64,000 nt of DNA. Origin: Coriaria nepalensis (lineage: Eukaryota > Streptophyta > Magnoliopsida > Cucurbitales > Coriariaceae). The notes beneath the pieces are model-generated. The model did no database searches and was not told where the DNA came from. It saw only the letters and a program-made list of their open reading frames with translations. Position 1 is the stretch's first letter. Each line of letters opens with the position of its first letter. Positions 63,588-64,000 of the stretch are shown here, one piece after another. A program made the translations under genes and the position numbers. The DNA is taken from contig CP114485.1 in NCBI GenBank assembly GCA_027186245.1, forward strand, positions 12,242,001 to 12,306,000, in the 5' to 3' direction.

Positions 63588-63740
63588 TGGGTCGGGCCGA
63601 CACGAGCACCCACGGATGCCGGGCTGTGTCATGCCCAACTATACGAGCATGTAGGCGGTATGACATAATACAGATTTCTCGTGCTGGCCCGGAGCACGAC
63701 ACGGTCTTTTTGGCCCCGTTCGAGACACGGGCTCGAAAGC
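63588..63740. repeat. GC-rich repeat island with short palindromes
   Basis: An abrupt GC-rich block in an AT-rich surround, directly after the (AAAC)n array. It holds repeated words of the type CACGAGCAC, GGGCCGACACG, GCCGGGC and a small hairpin CGTGCT-GGCCCGG-AGCACG at about 63680-63699. A related GC-rich word set (CGTGCCTGATACGGCACGG) occurs at about 35123-35141. This fits a dispersed plant repeat; I cannot name the family. Confidence 0.6.
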
Positions 63741-64000
63741 ACCTCCTAATCTTAGGAATTTTTTTTTTCGGAAATTATTTTATATATTAAAAACCTTTCG
63801 ATTAATGTAAAATATTATTTGTCAAAATAATATTTATTACAGTATATCATTTTAATTATTAATTATACTAACTTCTAATTTACTAAATAATAATTATTAT
63901 GAATGATTAATAATATATATATTATATATTATATTAGAAATAATTTATTAATCATTTAAAAAATTTTTTTATTTAAAATTAATTTTTTTAAAAAAATAAG

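Noticed and set aside
63389..63702. Three minus-strand frames with Val-Cys-Leu-Phe repeats
   Set aside because: Artefacts of the (AAAC)n microsatellite; no real protein is indicated.

Overview
This is a stretch of nuclear DNA from a flowering plant, almost certainly a eudicot and probably a rosid. The spacers are very AT-rich and full of simple repeats, the genes carry short AT-rich introns with GT/AG borders, and every recognisable gene belongs to a plant family. I cannot name the species. All exon structures given here were read by hand: I joined GT/AG borders so that the frame is kept and the family motifs run on.

Layout from left to right. 1-8 kb: an intronless Dof transcription factor (+) and an intronless chloroplast polyphenol oxidase (+). 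11-12.6 kb: a three-exon NAC transcription factor (+) with a suspicious frame change at its very end. 14.2-17.1 kb: a ten-exon serine carboxypeptidase-like gene (-). 19.3-21.8 kb: the 3' half of a decayed Ty1/copia retrotransposon (+). 27-33.6 kb: a twelve-exon SNF2/RING helicase of the CHR28 type (-). 36-37.2 kb: a kelch-repeat frame (+) with no in-frame ATG at its N terminus. 40.3-41.2 kb: a predicted lipid-anchored MGCC protein (-). 42.6-43.5 kb: a large inverted-repeat (foldback) element with internal tandem units. 45.8-48.6 kb: a SANT plus bromodomain protein (+). 50.1-51.3 kb: a broken DUF707 gene (+). 52-55.2 kb: a thirteen-exon SCAMP gene (+). 55.8-56.3 kb: a small secreted Gly/Cys-rich protein (-), with a truncated ABCB-transporter first exon just upstream. 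60.1-62.5 kb: the 5' half of a copia element of the same family as the one at 19 kb. 63.5-63.75 kb: a long (AAAC)n array and a GC-rich repeat island.

The genes do not form a pathway, which is normal for a plant chromosome. Their products cover transcription control (Dof, NAC), chromatin (CHR28-like, bromodomain protein), vesicle traffic (SCAMP), secreted or plastid enzymes (carboxypeptidase-like protein, polyphenol oxidase) and the cell surface (Gly/Cys-rich protein). The trio bromodomain protein - DUF707 - SCAMP, all on one strand, appears to match a conserved gene order on Arabidopsis chromosome 1 as I remember it, with the middle member decayed here.

I found no convincing new multi-gene system. 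The most interesting signals are the foldback element, the decaying DUF707 gene in a conserved neighbourhood, the complementary copia halves, the NAC 3' frame change and the kelch frame without a start codon.
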